This document shows positions 53,101-60,270 of a stretch of DNA of 64,000 bases, in pieces. The position numbers were made by a program, and so were the translations under genes. Below the pieces are notes generated by a model. The model saw nothing but the letters and a program-made list of their open reading frames with translations. It did not search any database and had not been told where the DNA came from. The stretch is from Methanoregula sp. (GTDB taxonomy: Archaea > Halobacteriota > Methanomicrobia > Methanomicrobiales > Methanospirillaceae), in the NCBI RefSeq assembly GCF_023227875.1, contig NZ_JALOCH010000009.1, forward strand, positions 62,001 through 126,000, given 5' to 3'. Each line of letters begins with the position of its first letter. Within the stretch, counting starts at the first letter, position 1.

Positions 53101-55588
53101 TCCCCAGGTAGTAGAAACCGGATGCATTCTCCGGTTCAACCGCAAGGGCGCTCTCGAATGCGATGATCGCATCGTCGTACCGCTCCCGCTGGGCGAGGGC
53201 CACACCCTTATGGTAGAGGATCCTGGGATCGTCCGGGGAGAGGTCCAGCGCCTGGTCATAGGATACCACGGCCTCGAGGGGTTTTCCCAGTTTCAGGAGC
53301 GCATTCCCTTTCTCAAAATATGCCCGCGGGCATTTCCGCGTGATCTCGAGGGTCTTGTCAAATGAACGGACGGCCTCATCGTATCGTTCCAGCGCAGAGA
53401 GTGCCAGTCCCTTGTAGCACCAGGCATACAGGTCACGGGGATTGTCGTCAAGCGCCCGGTTCAGGACCGTGATCGATTCGTCGTACTTCCCGAGGGAATA
53501 AAGGGCAATGCCCTTCCGCATCGAGGCCTCGCTCAGCTTCGGGTTGAGACCCAGTGATTTGTCGAACGCGGCGATTGCATCCTCGAGCCGCCCGAGATGG
53601 GCAAGGGCAATCCCCATAAACAGCCAGCCGTCCGTGAGCGCCGGGTTCTGTTCAAGGGCTTCCTCGAATGCATTGGCCGATTCCTGGTAATGCAGCAGGT
53701 TGAACAGCGCGAGGGCCTTCTCGTAGTGGGCATTGGTGTTCTGCGGGGATATCGCAAGGACCGCGTCGAATGCGGTCACGGCCTCCGTGAACCGGTTGAG
53801 CCGGGAGAGGGTCAGGCCCCGGTGGAAGAGCGCGAGCGTATGGGACGGGTCGATCTCCGCGGCCCGTTCGAATGCCGCGATCGCGTCTTCGTTCCTGCCA
53901 AGCTGGACAAGGACGAGTCCGCCCTGGTAATGGGCGTTGATATATTTGGGGTTGATGGCAACGGCCCTGCCGAACGCGTCCAGCGCCTGCTCGTATCGCC
54001 CGAGCTTGATGAGTGCCGTCCCCTTGTCGTAGAATGCCTGCGAGTAGGTGGGGCGGAGCTCTATGCTTCGGTCAAAGGATTCGATCGCTTCTTCGAACTT
54101 CCCGACTTTTATGAGCTGCAGGCCTTTCTGGTGGAATGCCTGCGCATTGTTCGGGTCGAACGCCACGGTACGGTCGAATTCCTGGACCGCGTCCTCGTTT
54201 CTCCCGAGCTTGGCGAGGGCAAACCCTTTGTGATAGAGGGCATCGGAAAAACCGGGATTGATCTGCAGGGCCCGGTTATAGGCATCGACCGCTTCGGTGA
54301 ACCGGCCAAGGCTGGCATACGAGATCCCTTCCTGGAAGGCAGCCGATGCGCACCCGGCGTCCCGCTGGAGTGCGTCCTCGAACGCTTCGATCGCTTCCTT
54401 GTGCCGGCCGAGGCGTGTGAAGGCAATGCCCCGGAAGTAATGCGACCCGGCATGGTCCGGGTCGAGTGCGAGCCTGCGGGTGAACGAGTCAAGCGCCTCT
54501 TCGTACCGGCTCAGGTTGATGCAGGCAACACCACGGCGGTACCAGGCTTCCTCATTGTCGGGTTCAAGATTCGTTGCCTGGTCGAAATCCAGGACCGCTT
54601 CCCGGTATTGTTTCAACCGGAACCAGGCAAGCCCCCGCTGGAATATGGCGTTCGTATTCCCGGGCTGTACCTCAAGGGTCTTCGTGAATGACTCCGCCGC
54701 ATCCTCGAACCGTTCGATCCGGACTTCAGAAAGCCCGAGGTAGTACCAGGCATCGGAAAGATCGGGGTTCAGGTCGGTTGCCTGGTGCAGGGCATAGACG
54801 GCATCCACGTACATCCCGATCTTAAAGAGCGACATCCCCTTGATCGCCCAGATGTCGGCATGACCGGGCTCGTGCTGGAGGAAATTTTCCGCGGACTGCA
54901 CCGCATCTTCGTGCCGCTCCTGCTTTGCAAGGATAAAACTCCGGTAATACCAGACCCAGATATCGTCCGGATCGAGTTCCAGCGCCCGGTCGAACGCGGC
55001 CAGGGCCTCGTCATATTTGCCGACATCGTAGAGGGAGATCCCCTTGTTGTAATACGCACGTGAGTATTCAGGAACGATCTCGATCGCCTTGTTGTACGCG
55101 AAGATCGCTTCCTGGTGCCGGCCAAGGTCCGCAAGCGCAATCCCCTTGTTGTAGAACACTTTCGCGTGGCGGGAGTCCACCATCAGCGCATGGTCGTAAG
55201 CACCGATCGCGTCCTGGAACCGGCCCAGTTCATACAGCGCGATCCCCTTGAGGATCCAGGCCTCGGCATTATCGTATTTTATGGAGAGGAGGCGGTCGCA
55301 GGCAACGAGGGCCTCTTCGTTCCGGCCGATCTGGGCAAGGGTTGCGGCTTTGTTATACCATGCATTGGGATCGGTTGGTTCTATCTCTACGGCCTGGTCG
55401 TAGGCCTCGATCGCTTCTTCAAATTTTCCCAGGTCGTACAGCGCGATGCCCTTGAAGTAATAGGCTTTTGCAAGCCGGGGATACAATGCAAGTCCCCGGT
55501 CGAACATGACAATGGCTTCCTGGAACCGGCCAAGATCATAGAGTTCAATGCCCTGCCGCAACAATGCTTCTGCATCACTCTTGTTCAT
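44168..55588 (-). CDS. Giant TPR protein, about 112 consecutive repeats
   Basis: 3,806 residues in one open frame, composed almost entirely of 34-residue TPR units from the first residues (LLRQGIELYDLGRFQEAI) to the last (WNDIGDVLDKIGKPEEAK). 3,806/34 gives about 112 units. There is no signal peptide, membrane helix or other domain, so it is a cytosolic superhelical scaffold. The frame is open to 55669, but a TATA box at 55675-55683 predicts transcription from near 55653, so ATG 55588 is used, with GAGGTAAC upstream. Some neighbouring units are nearly identical at DNA level (for example RERYDDAI units near 52.9-53.2 kb), which points to recent tandem duplication. Partners unknown. Confidence 0.93.
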   Translation of the reverse strand: MNKSDAEALLRQGIELYDLGRFQEAIVMFDRGLALYPRLAKAYYFKGIALYDLGKFEEAIEAYDQAVEIEPTDPNAWYNKAATLAQIGRNEEALVACDRLLSIKYDNAEAWILKGIALYELGRFQDAIGAYDHALMVDSRHAKVFYNKGIALADLGRHQEAIFAYNKAIEIVPEYSRAYYNKGISLYDVGKYDEALAAFDRALELDPDDIWVWYYRSFILAKQERHEDAVQSAENFLQHEPGHADIWAIKGMSLFKIGMYVDAVYALHQATDLNPDLSDAWYYLGLSEVRIERFEDAAESFTKTLEVQPGNTNAIFQRGLAWFRLKQYREAVLDFDQATNLEPDNEEAWYRRGVACINLSRYEEALDSFTRRLALDPDHAGSHYFRGIAFTRLGRHKEAIEAFEDALQRDAGCASAAFQEGISYASLGRFTEAVDAYNRALQINPGFSDALYHKGFALAKLGRNEDAVQEFDRTVAFDPNNAQAFHQKGLQLIKVGKFEEAIESFDRSIELRPTYSQAFYDKGTALIKLGRYEQALDAFGRAVAINPKYINAHYQGGLVLVQLGRNEDAIAAFERAAEIDPSHTLALFHRGLTLSRLNRFTEAVTAFDAVLAISPQNTNAHYEKALALFNLLHYQESANAFEEALEQNPALTDGWLFMGIALAHLGRLEDAIAAFDKSLGLNPKLSEASMRKGIALYSLGKYDESITVLNRALDDNPRDLYAWCYKGLALSALERYDEAVRSFDKTLEITRKCPRAYFEKGNALLKLGKPLEAVVSYDQALDLSPDDPRILYHKGVALAQRERYDDAIIAFESALAVEPENASGFYYLGIAYAGRERYDDAIRAFDSALSLDTSNAQAYHFKGIALIQRERYDDAVKAFSSALAIEPENALSYYYMGLAYLQSKQFENAISALAQATQLDPTLSDGYMYQGIALAAVSRHEEAIPLLDQSLAVNPSLIEAMICKAKSLFILERYPEVIETDDRILSLNPTLIDVWMQKGDALSGQSRELEAINAYTKALEINSNLAEGWVRKGTVLYDLGKIPDAISAYTRALEINPALYDIWMRKGDALNQIGRTDDAILAYSKSLKIEPDNEAGWIKNGRALFDMGRYQDAIDAFDSAIALNQRSIEAFYYKGLALEKVNRFEGAIHVFEILLEIDSKNGDAQFHKGLSLAKLGDHRDATASFEKTIAILPAFAPAWYNKGRSMIEIGRYPDAIVSLNRAIEIEASYTEAFYYLGLALLKTGKYPEALEAFDKNLAKDTSNAPGHFNRGIALEKTGRFEDALESFDKALIYDPENALAFYHKGKAYGDLGRHSDAVFAFDKTLQLKPKYTDARLRKGIALYNLGKFRDAIHDFDKAIIENANNFQAHYYKARALSDLSQHDEALEEYSLAIRLDPNSAEAHYHAGLSFLERSHPAESVVEFERTETLDPANAMAFYHHGLALMRMERQNDAIQVLDLCISLTPRYAPAHHQRGLALYELGRYQESVDAFDQALESDPALADAALCKSFALHDLGRYEDALSAAERAISIRPGSPEAWHSKGTALSDLERFSDAVPAFDHSIELDPSDAMIHYERGLALAHLEKYLEAVEAFDRVLALIPSYTPAFYQKGIALAEIGMFEEAIMSFNIALEITPDDAAIHYQKGLALVRLENHEDAIESFDAAFSIDPLKADSLYQKGLALAVLGKQEEAASAFSQALEIDPGNKDALYHKGLAFAELGKFTDAIEILTKTLDTNPKIANAWLIRGFCLFAVERFSEAVLSYNNALEIETENPHTWFYKGRAQISLGNDEDAVAAFDQAIRLVPEFGEAYYYKGVGLFRLKRLPEAAASFDEANRLMPDFTEAFLENGRTLAALGRYREAATAFEQVLAVHPKDLSALYGLARARDHLASYKEAIAAYAKVNRISPDCERAFLYKGFAQMLLHEYDDAVAAFTRVIEINPSNAEAWQEKGRALVMLEKFATAVEAFDGFLGVKPDVAEVLFEKGLSLTHLDRYEDALEAFSRCIELGLNTARVHTEQALCLFRLERYEAVIASADRALALDPQDPRSLLAKGESLLLLNRYAEAISSFDGVIAQDPENVRAHRGRGISLVKLSRYEDSVIELDRALENDTANPELLACKGHSLYRLARYKEAVESLGKSLKRKPQNPAALLFRGKAYLRLSRWDDAHAMFEKLITLDKKNATAWYYKGVALSAQNLHEEALAAFEKAIVSEGTCAVAWYNKARELNALKKYEDALPAFDRTLELQPDMQDAAYQKGLVLAIISRHEDAVAAFDRAVSMGLNTRELWYYRGNSLMQVGRWQDALESFTRTLGLAPEDAAAWLDKGVCLTKLADYSSAVEAFDKTIEYDPKSVQAVFSRGQALTELGRDEEAILAFTRTLELDSTWYDAAYLRGRAFSRLGKYTDAIASFDYALEHAPDFYQAHYYKGLALQALGKYEKAIRSYKQALTHDTSIVDAVYQTGLSYFGLGKYENALRAFDKMLEVEPNNSQVLYQKGRSLARLSRFDEALQSVDRALELENNNADVWVLRGSTLYDLGRFEETLESFDRAIALTPENPVPWYLKGRSLTDLARYQDAVPCFDQVLGADDHCGGAWLRKGSSLLSLGQFEPAIDALTHALDLDPKNANGWYDRAIALSELGRYEEAVASYDHAIAINRKYANAWYDKGVALVHLDRDRDAIQAFENTTAIDPHFINAFYDKGLAFERLTQYREALTAFDATLSINASYVPALYHKGLALFHLDRFPEAASTLSATLDLDATLTDAWYHLSQSYMRLGNFDEAVPAFDHVLEQRPDDMDAYLGKGRALSALGSYDRAIESFDRIIGHSPQHTEAWHAKGHALYNLKRYGDAIHAFNTVLRSDPGDHDAMYHRAASYVALDKFEEAVESYHHLLTLTPDNDKAWFEQGMALSRLNRHDDAIHAFNQAVRIRPDYFDALFARARSFDSLEMPKEAVDAYNNALAVQPMHIPSLHFKGAALVKMGKNEEAIKIFDRALEIDPTYTEALYDKGRALSALGMFREAAKTFDKVLSIDGNYAGVYYHKGLALASLGRHDEAIIAFNKNIDLDSDNWQASYHKGLSLFQTGRSQDAIEAFDNVIGIFPESIDAWLHRGKALSALGRHNDAVESYIRTLEIDPSNADAWYLKGSAIYASNGYEDAIEAFNRALEIRPDYMSAYYDKGRSLCHMGMFQEAVIAFDNALSLQPKNVDALYHKGAALAKLSQYDDAIQAFDKALKIRPNFAHIWTGKGRAVSALGRDHDAVSFFNKALGINPKDARASYSLGFSLLRLGKYHEAIRNFEAALAQHPHCAEAYYQKGRALAMLSMNNEAVIAYDRAISENDGFAEAWLYRGISRASLDLFDLAIQDYGHALSLNPSYAAAYLFRGIALIKVHRADEAVGAFDQALIHQPDYPEAYYYKGRALLEQKQYEDAIPSFDLALANNNRYAEAYFHKGVALARIERYDESITAFNAALGIQHEYAEAIYERGRSQLHTGKYKDAISSFDQVLALTPGNAGALYEKGRALLALVNPTAAATAFDQAIDINPSCWQALFWKGRALVELVSYDAAITAFDHALEIMPRMAVIHDQKGLAYAALEQYREAIGSYDRALEIEHLPPVFAHKGVSLAELGMNRDAIEAFDKAIELDPNLVEAWMGKGNVMYDLGKYPDAERAYESGLALDPENTEALTRQGMALSARQKYDEAIEFYDRALLIDPTFSIAYFTRGSALIALGRNEDAVEAFDAMLHIQPEFVDAWIHKGRALQEMGMFQDALAAFKRALEIDPGRKECWNDIGDVLDKIGKPEEAKICYEKGR

Positions 55589-55674
55589 GGAATCTGTTAC
55601 CTCGTGTTGAAATGCCGGGGAGTATCGTGGATTTTTTCCAGTCCTGCTGTCGATGGATCCATCTGCCATAGAGG

Positions 55675-55683
55675 TTTTATAAA
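55675..55683 (-). promoter_or_regulatory. TATA box of the giant TPR gene
   Basis: TTTATAAAA on the minus strand; expected start near 55653, giving a leader of about 65 bases to ATG 55588. Confidence 0.6.
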
Positions 55684-55817
55684 GACCGCATATACCCTTT
55701 CCGGTACAGTCTTTTGCAACCTGTACAGATACTACAGCTGTCTATTGGTACTATTTTTATACTCAATCCGTATTAAGAACGGTTGGTTAAAAAGAGGGGA
55801 GGGGGGGAGCCCGGTGC

Positions 55818-57050
55818 TCAGTGCCGGTCCAGCTGCCGGATGACCCGGGACAGCCGTTCCACGCCGGTGCGGACCTTCTCCGGTGTCGAGTTGGAGAAAT
55901 TGAGCCGAAGGGTGTTGGTGCCGCCCCCGTCAGTATAGAACGGTATGCCGGGCAGGACGGCGACCTGTTCTTTCAGGGCATGTTCGAACACGTCCATGGA
56001 GGAGATGCCGTCCGGCAGGGTGACCCAGACAAACATCCCGCCCCGGGGTTGTGTACAGGTGACCGATGCCGGCATCAGCTCCTTAATCAGGCTGACCATG
56101 AGGGTGCACTGGTCCCGGTACCGGGCACGGATGACCCGGATCTTTGCATCGATGTCCACCGTGCAGAGGTACTCGTACGCGATCCGCTGGGAGAGGTAAT
56201 TCGAGTGGAGGTCCGAGGCCTGTTTTGCAATCACCAGCTGTTCCATGATCGCGGGGGGAGCAACCACCCATCCCATCCGCATGCCCGGTGCAAGGATCTT
56301 TGAGAACGACCCGGTGATGATCGCCTGTTCCGGCAGGTACTGACGGAACGAGGGCAGGGAGACCCCGTCAAAGTTCAGTTCGCCGTACGCATCGTCTTCG
56401 ACAACAAGCGTGCCCCGTTCTGCGAATATCTCCGCGAGCTCTTTTCGCCGTTCTTCTGTATAGGTCACCCCGGAGGGGTTCTGGGAATTCGGGACACCGT
56501 AGAACAACCGGACCGGGTAGTGGTCGAGCTCATGCGCCAGCATCGCCGGGTCCGGCCCGTCCTCGTGCAGGATGACCGGATGGAAGACGGGTTCATAGAG
56601 CGAAAATGCCTGGATAGCGCCGAGATACCCGGGCCGTTCGATGGCTACATGGTCGCCGGCGCTGATGAGGACTTTTCCGATCAGGTCAAGGCATTGCTGC
56701 GAGCCGTTCGTGATCAGGATCTCATCGGGAGATATGTCCAGCCCGAGGCGTTTTTTGTACCGGTCGGCAATGAACTGGCGGAGCGGGCGGTACCCTTCGG
56801 TAGTGGAATACTGCAGTGCAACTTTCCCGTCCTGTGCAAGTACATCTGCGGCGGCCCGGGCTACGCCCCCGACATCGATGAGCTCCGGGTTCGGGAGGCC
56901 CCCGGCAAAGGAGATGATCCGGGGGTCTTCGGTCACCTTGAGGATTTCACGGATGAATGACTTGGGCGTCTTTGCCATCCGGGATGCAAACGTGTACTTT
57001 CGGCCGCCGGATGTTTTTGCCCCGGCCGGTAACGGTGTCTGCTGGCTCAT
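55818..57050 (-). CDS. PLP-dependent aminotransferase, class I/II (2-aminoadipate/aromatic type)
   Basis: 410 residues. Features: FAGGLPNPEL near the N-terminus, QYSTTEGYRPLRQFIA, TNGSQQCLDLI, PNSQNPSGVTY, EDDAYGEL, the PLP-lysine motif SFSKILAPGMRMGW, and the terminal LRLNFSN arginine. This subgroup includes LysN-type and multi-substrate aminotransferases; the substrate is not readable here. It is monocistronic. Confidence 0.92.
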   Translation of the reverse strand: MSQQTPLPAGAKTSGGRKYTFASRMAKTPKSFIREILKVTEDPRIISFAGGLPNPELIDVGGVARAAADVLAQDGKVALQYSTTEGYRPLRQFIADRYKKRLGLDISPDEILITNGSQQCLDLIGKVLISAGDHVAIERPGYLGAIQAFSLYEPVFHPVILHEDGPDPAMLAHELDHYPVRLFYGVPNSQNPSGVTYTEERRKELAEIFAERGTLVVEDDAYGELNFDGVSLPSFRQYLPEQAIITGSFSKILAPGMRMGWVVAPPAIMEQLVIAKQASDLHSNYLSQRIAYEYLCTVDIDAKIRVIRARYRDQCTLMVSLIKELMPASVTCTQPRGGMFVWVTLPDGISSMDVFEHALKEQVAVLPGIPFYTDGGGTNTLRLNFSNSTPEKVRTGVERLSRVIRQLDRH

Positions 57051-57220
57051 GGTTCACCTGATTTGTCCTGATCAGTTTGGGGAGGAATCTCCATAAAGTG
57101 ATCCCTCCAGCGGGAGGCGCCAGTGAGATCTTATGGACCGCGGTGCAGCAAGCTGGACGGTTTACACTTTCACCCCCCTCATGCCCTGCCTTTTTAGTTC
57201 CGGCAATTCTTTTCACTGGT

Positions 57221-57394
57221 ATGATGGACGTGGCAGCACAGGAAAATTCAACAGGCTATGACTTCCGGCACCTTGACCGGATACGGGAAAAATTCCATGA
57301 AGTGTTTGGCAGCGAATGTACGTTACGCGACGAGACGCTCGTGCAGCGGTACACCATTGCGCCCGATGGCGAACTGATTATGTTCGTGCGGTAA
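57221..57394 (+). CDS. Small conserved-looking hypothetical protein
   Basis: 57 residues from ATG 57221 (MMDVAAQENSTGYDF...). It is soluble, mixed charged and hydrophobic (HLDRIREKFHEVFGSE, TLRDETLVQRYTIAPDG), and looks like a folded helix-plus-strand protein. An upstream frame extends to 57077 but overlaps the aminotransferase promoter region. No family recognised. Confidence 0.5.
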   Translation: MMDVAAQENSTGYDFRHLDRIREKFHEVFGSECTLRDETLVQRYTIAPDGELIMFVR

Positions 57395-58240
57395 CTCCGG
57401 TTCCCGCCATAAACGGGGGTGTCTGGGAAAACCTCTCCCGTTTCGTTTCACGTGCTCCAGGAGCGAAAAAATTTCCCGGGCGCTGTTCGAAGAAAGCCAC
57501 CCGGCTTTCTTCTCAAGCTCCTACTGCCGTTCCGGCAGTAGTCGCTTATCCAAAAGGCACCAATTAGACGTTTTTTGGAGGCTGAAATGCTCCCAAAATG
57601 CACAAAATAACGATGATTCAGCCGTATCTTAAAATCACTGCTCTATAATTCGCAAAAAAACGCGAGTATCAGAAAGTCGGTTTTTCAAAATGAGCCCGGA
57701 TCCGAAAATGGAGCGTTTTACGAGGAGATAATTTTCAGAGGGATTGTAAGTCCCGGTCACTGACGGTAACGAGAGAGTGTGTAATCAGGATCAAGGACCG
57801 TGCTATAGTATCGATCGCGAAAAGATACTTTTGACTTAAGGGGACCTGAACCCTCGTTCCAACCCATCCGGCCCCACAGCAACCCCGGATCGATACTTCC
57901 AGGAATGCTCCGACCGGCCTGTTTCGGGGGTTATTGAGGAAAGTGTCCCGGAAAAACCCTGTACAGCGTTCTGCCGTGAAACTGGCTGTTTTCCAAGGAG
58001 AAAAACCGGCCTGTTTAGACCCTGTTTCCTTTGAGGATAGGTAGTTGCTATGGGATTCAGCACGTGGGTGGGTGGGGATGAAGAAATCCTGATTTAGGAT
58101 ATTGTCTTTCATGTTCCGGATCCGGGGCAGCATCGCGAAAATTTTCTTAAAAAAAATTTAATTTTTTTCAAAATTTTTTATACGGATTGTGAGACTATGA
58201 AAAAAATTGTAGGAAAATTTTGTTGGCAAGTTCACACTGA
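57395..58240. other. Non-coding stretch with hairpins
   Basis: Contains two perfect hairpins: GAAGAAAGCC/GGCTTTCTTC (57489-57512, loop ACCC) and CTACTGCCG/CGGCAGTAG (around 57521-57541). A 132-codon frame on the minus strand (57735-58133) has no convincing protein character. The end is AT-rich. Confidence 0.5.
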
Positions 58241-58440
58241 GCGATGCTTTACGCGCAAAAGGTCTCCCGACTGCTCGAAGAACCATTTGGGTTCTTCTCG
58301 TGCCTCATCTCTGATGAGATTCGACATTTGGCTACGCATTTACCGGTTCTCTTGGCATGATCCAGAACCTTGCCCAGCCGCGACCCGACGAGGCGTCGCG
58401 GCGACTCCGCGCGAAGCGAGGGGGGGGGGGAGAACTCGTA
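58241..58440 (+). repeat. Dispersed non-coding repeat R2, copy c (full-length)
   Basis: Shares ACGCGCAAAAGGTCT, TTCGACATTTGGCTACGCA and GCCCAGC with copy b, and GCGACCCGACGAGGCGTCGC with copy a. It has a hairpin GAAGAACC/GGTTCTTC (58277-58297) and ends in a G9-10 run. It lies just before the AT-rich genes at 58.5-59.15 kb. Confidence 0.7.
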
Positions 58441-58497
58441 AAAAAACGCACGTAAGTCCAAAGAAAATATTATCATCTCAAAATTTAACGAAAAATT

Positions 58498-58857
58498 ATG
58501 TATTGTCAAAAATGCGGGAAAGAGAACTCCGATGATAATAAATTTTGTAAAGAATGCGGAGCTTCTTTGATCCAAATAAATTCATCCACTTCATCTTCAT
58601 ATCGTATTTCTCCCGAACCATTCGGGATTATTATTGGTATAGCAATAATTCTTGCAATGTATGCAATTCCATTAGTGCCAGTTTCTTTATTTTTCTCTCA
58701 AGGTACTTACATATCATTGGCTAAGGCTATCGAAATATGTTCATCTCCCTTGTATAAATGTCCAAGTGTAAATCTTTCATTATGGTTTTACGCTGGATGG
58801 TTATGTGCCATTTTTTTTATTTTTATTAGCGTGTTTAATAAAACGAAAATAAATTAG
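58498..58857 (+). CDS. Zinc-ribbon membrane protein
   Basis: 119 residues. N-terminal zinc ribbon CQKCGKEN...CKECGASL, a Ser-rich linker, then two hydrophobic helices (GIIIGIAIILAMYAIPLVPVSLFF by ends, and WFYAGWLCAIFFIFISVF). The gene is strongly AT-rich compared with the rest of the window. Such zinc-ribbon plus membrane proteins are common and functionally uncharacterised. Confidence 0.72.
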   Translation: MYCQKCGKENSDDNKFCKECGASLIQINSSTSSSYRISPEPFGIIIGIAIILAMYAIPLVPVSLFFSQGTYISLAKAIEICSSPLYKCPSVNLSLWFYAGWLCAIFFIFISVFNKTKIN

Positions 58858-58899
58858 TACGTATTGTTAAGCAGGTCTCAAAAAAACGGAGGTGAGATA

Positions 58900-59154
58900 A
58901 TGGTTTCACTAACCATCATTATTGAACAGGGAAAAAAGAATTTTTCCGCATATTGCCTGGAACTTCCGGGTGTCATTGCAACCGGCAAAACTGAAGAAAG
59001 CATATTCGAAAACATGAAGGGGGCAATTAACTTTCATCTTGAAGGAATGCGAAAGAAAAATCAGTCTCTACCCTCTCCCATGCCAAAAACAAGAAAAATC
59101 CAGATCCCTAAAAAAATGTTTGAAAAATCCGATTATCACGAAATACCCGCATAA
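58900..59154 (+). CDS. HicB-like protein, no HicA neighbour
   Basis: 84 residues. The partial RNase H-like fold of HicB is visible: LTIIIEQGKKNFSAYCLELPG, VIATGKTEESIFENMKGAI. A perfect GGAGGTGA at 58889-58896 fixes the start at ATG 58900 rather than TTG 58864. HicB proteins are usually antitoxins to HicA; no HicA-like frame is adjacent, so it may be an orphan. AT-rich like the preceding gene. Confidence 0.72.
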   Translation: MVSLTIIIEQGKKNFSAYCLELPGVIATGKTEESIFENMKGAINFHLEGMRKKNQSLPSPMPKTRKIQIPKKMFEKSDYHEIPA

Positions 59155-59390
59155 TTTTTTAGTCGCTCACCATCTTTCCACAGTCCGGAAACATCCAGAA
59201 ACCGGTACGAACCGATCATTATCTCTTTTATTACGCCGTTCCATCATGACCGTGCGATCTTTATGGCTGGCAGAGATAGGTCTTGATGTCCATAAGTTGT
59301 ATACAACGTATGTGTGATCAAATCCCGTGGTCTTACCGATAAATCCATCATATCGAAATAATTATCATGCCGGGATATAACCGGAGAAAT

Positions 59391-60005
59391 ATGAAAAATT
59401 TTTCTCTTTTTCTCCTTGGATTGATATGCATTGCAGTAGTGATTGCGGCTGGATGCACAGGAGTATCGAATACCCCGACAGTAACCACGATGCAGACAGC
59501 AGCCCAGACAACCATTCCCCCCACCCCAATGATTGCTCCAACCGTTGTCATTGTGACCACACAGACCACGATCCCGACAACAGATATTGCGGCTACTGAC
59601 CCGATTCTTCATCGGTATATACGGCAATACTCCGATACAATAACAAATGGGCAAAAAACAGGTTATGAATTCAGATTCTACCCGGGAGGAATTTTAAACT
59701 ATCGCGAGGGGACAACGTCAATGGTTTCTGACAATATTAAGATAGATACCGTTACCGGGGAAGCATCCGGTACATGGAAGAATATGGGAAATATGACGTA
59801 TCTGATCATGTACCTCCCAACGGGTGTGAATGGGGCTCAGATCATCCGGCAATATACCTTGGTGCCAGCGCACGAAGAGAAAGAGTATCCCGGTGTTATA
59901 ATCAAAGAACACATAGAAAGTTCTTACGAGACCGATCAAATCAACAAAGGTCAACAGAGGAGTTCGAATATAATGTATTATCCGGAACGGGCAAAAATCG
60001 ATTAA
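59391..60005 (+). CDS. Secreted lipoprotein
   Basis: 204 residues. Signal peptide with lipobox (LLGLICIAVVIAAGC), a Thr/Pro-rich linker (residues ~23-70), and a ~130-residue ectodomain beginning DPILHRYIRQYSD with GYEFRFYPGGILNYREGT. Lipid-anchored surface protein of unknown function. ATG 59391 is preferred to 59367 because the signal peptide starts there. The tRNA-Thr follows 40 bases later in the opposite orientation. Confidence 0.78.
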   Translation: MKNFSLFLLGLICIAVVIAAGCTGVSNTPTVTTMQTAAQTTIPPTPMIAPTVVIVTTQTTIPTTDIAATDPILHRYIRQYSDTITNGQKTGYEFRFYPGGILNYREGTTSMVSDNIKIDTVTGEASGTWKNMGNMTYLIMYLPTGVNGAQIIRQYTLVPAHEEKEYPGVIIKEHIESSYETDQINKGQQRSSNIMYYPERAKID

Positions 60006-60045
60006 TTTTTTTAGAGAATAGAAATTCGAAGGATAGGAATTTTCA

Positions 60046-60119
60046 AGCCTATGCCGAGATTTGAACTCGGGACTTCCTCCTTACCAAGGAGGCACACTGC
60101 CGGGCTGTGTCACATAGGC
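60046..60119 (-). tRNA. tRNA-Thr(GGT)
   Basis: 74 bases on the minus strand. Acceptor GCCTATG/CATAGGC, D-arm with AGCCCGGCAG, anticodon stem CCTCC/GGAGG around TTGGTAA (anticodon GGT), T-stem CCGAG/CTCGG with loop TTCAAAT. All stems pair. Confidence 0.93.
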
Positions 60120-60270
60120 ACGTATACAACCGACGAAAGAGATTCCGTTGCGGGTTGCCTAACTACGTTGTGAGTAATCCCTATAAAACATTGCGGAGAT
60201 AAACCGGGAAAAACCCGTAAATCCTGCCTTGTTCATACGTGAGGGAGGATATGGTTTTATAATCCGGCCA

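Noticed and set aside
44339..55251. Long plus-strand open frames (up to 470 codons) opposite the giant TPR gene
   Set aside because: They follow the 102-bp repeat period and codon bias of the minus-strand TPR gene and have no recognisable protein content; they are shadows.
44168..55588. CRISPR array or satellite DNA suggested by regular repeats
   Set aside because: The period is 102 bp in one open frame and every unit translates to a TPR; there are no identical repeats with unique spacers.
57735..58133. 132-codon minus-strand frame
   Set aside because: It has no ribosome site, no family resemblance, and crosses a region with hairpins and AT-rich sequence typical of non-coding DNA here.
58310..58330. 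Box C/D guide RNA suggested by CTGATGAG in repeat R2
   Set aside because: No matching D box at suitable spacing and no C'/D' pair was found by eye.
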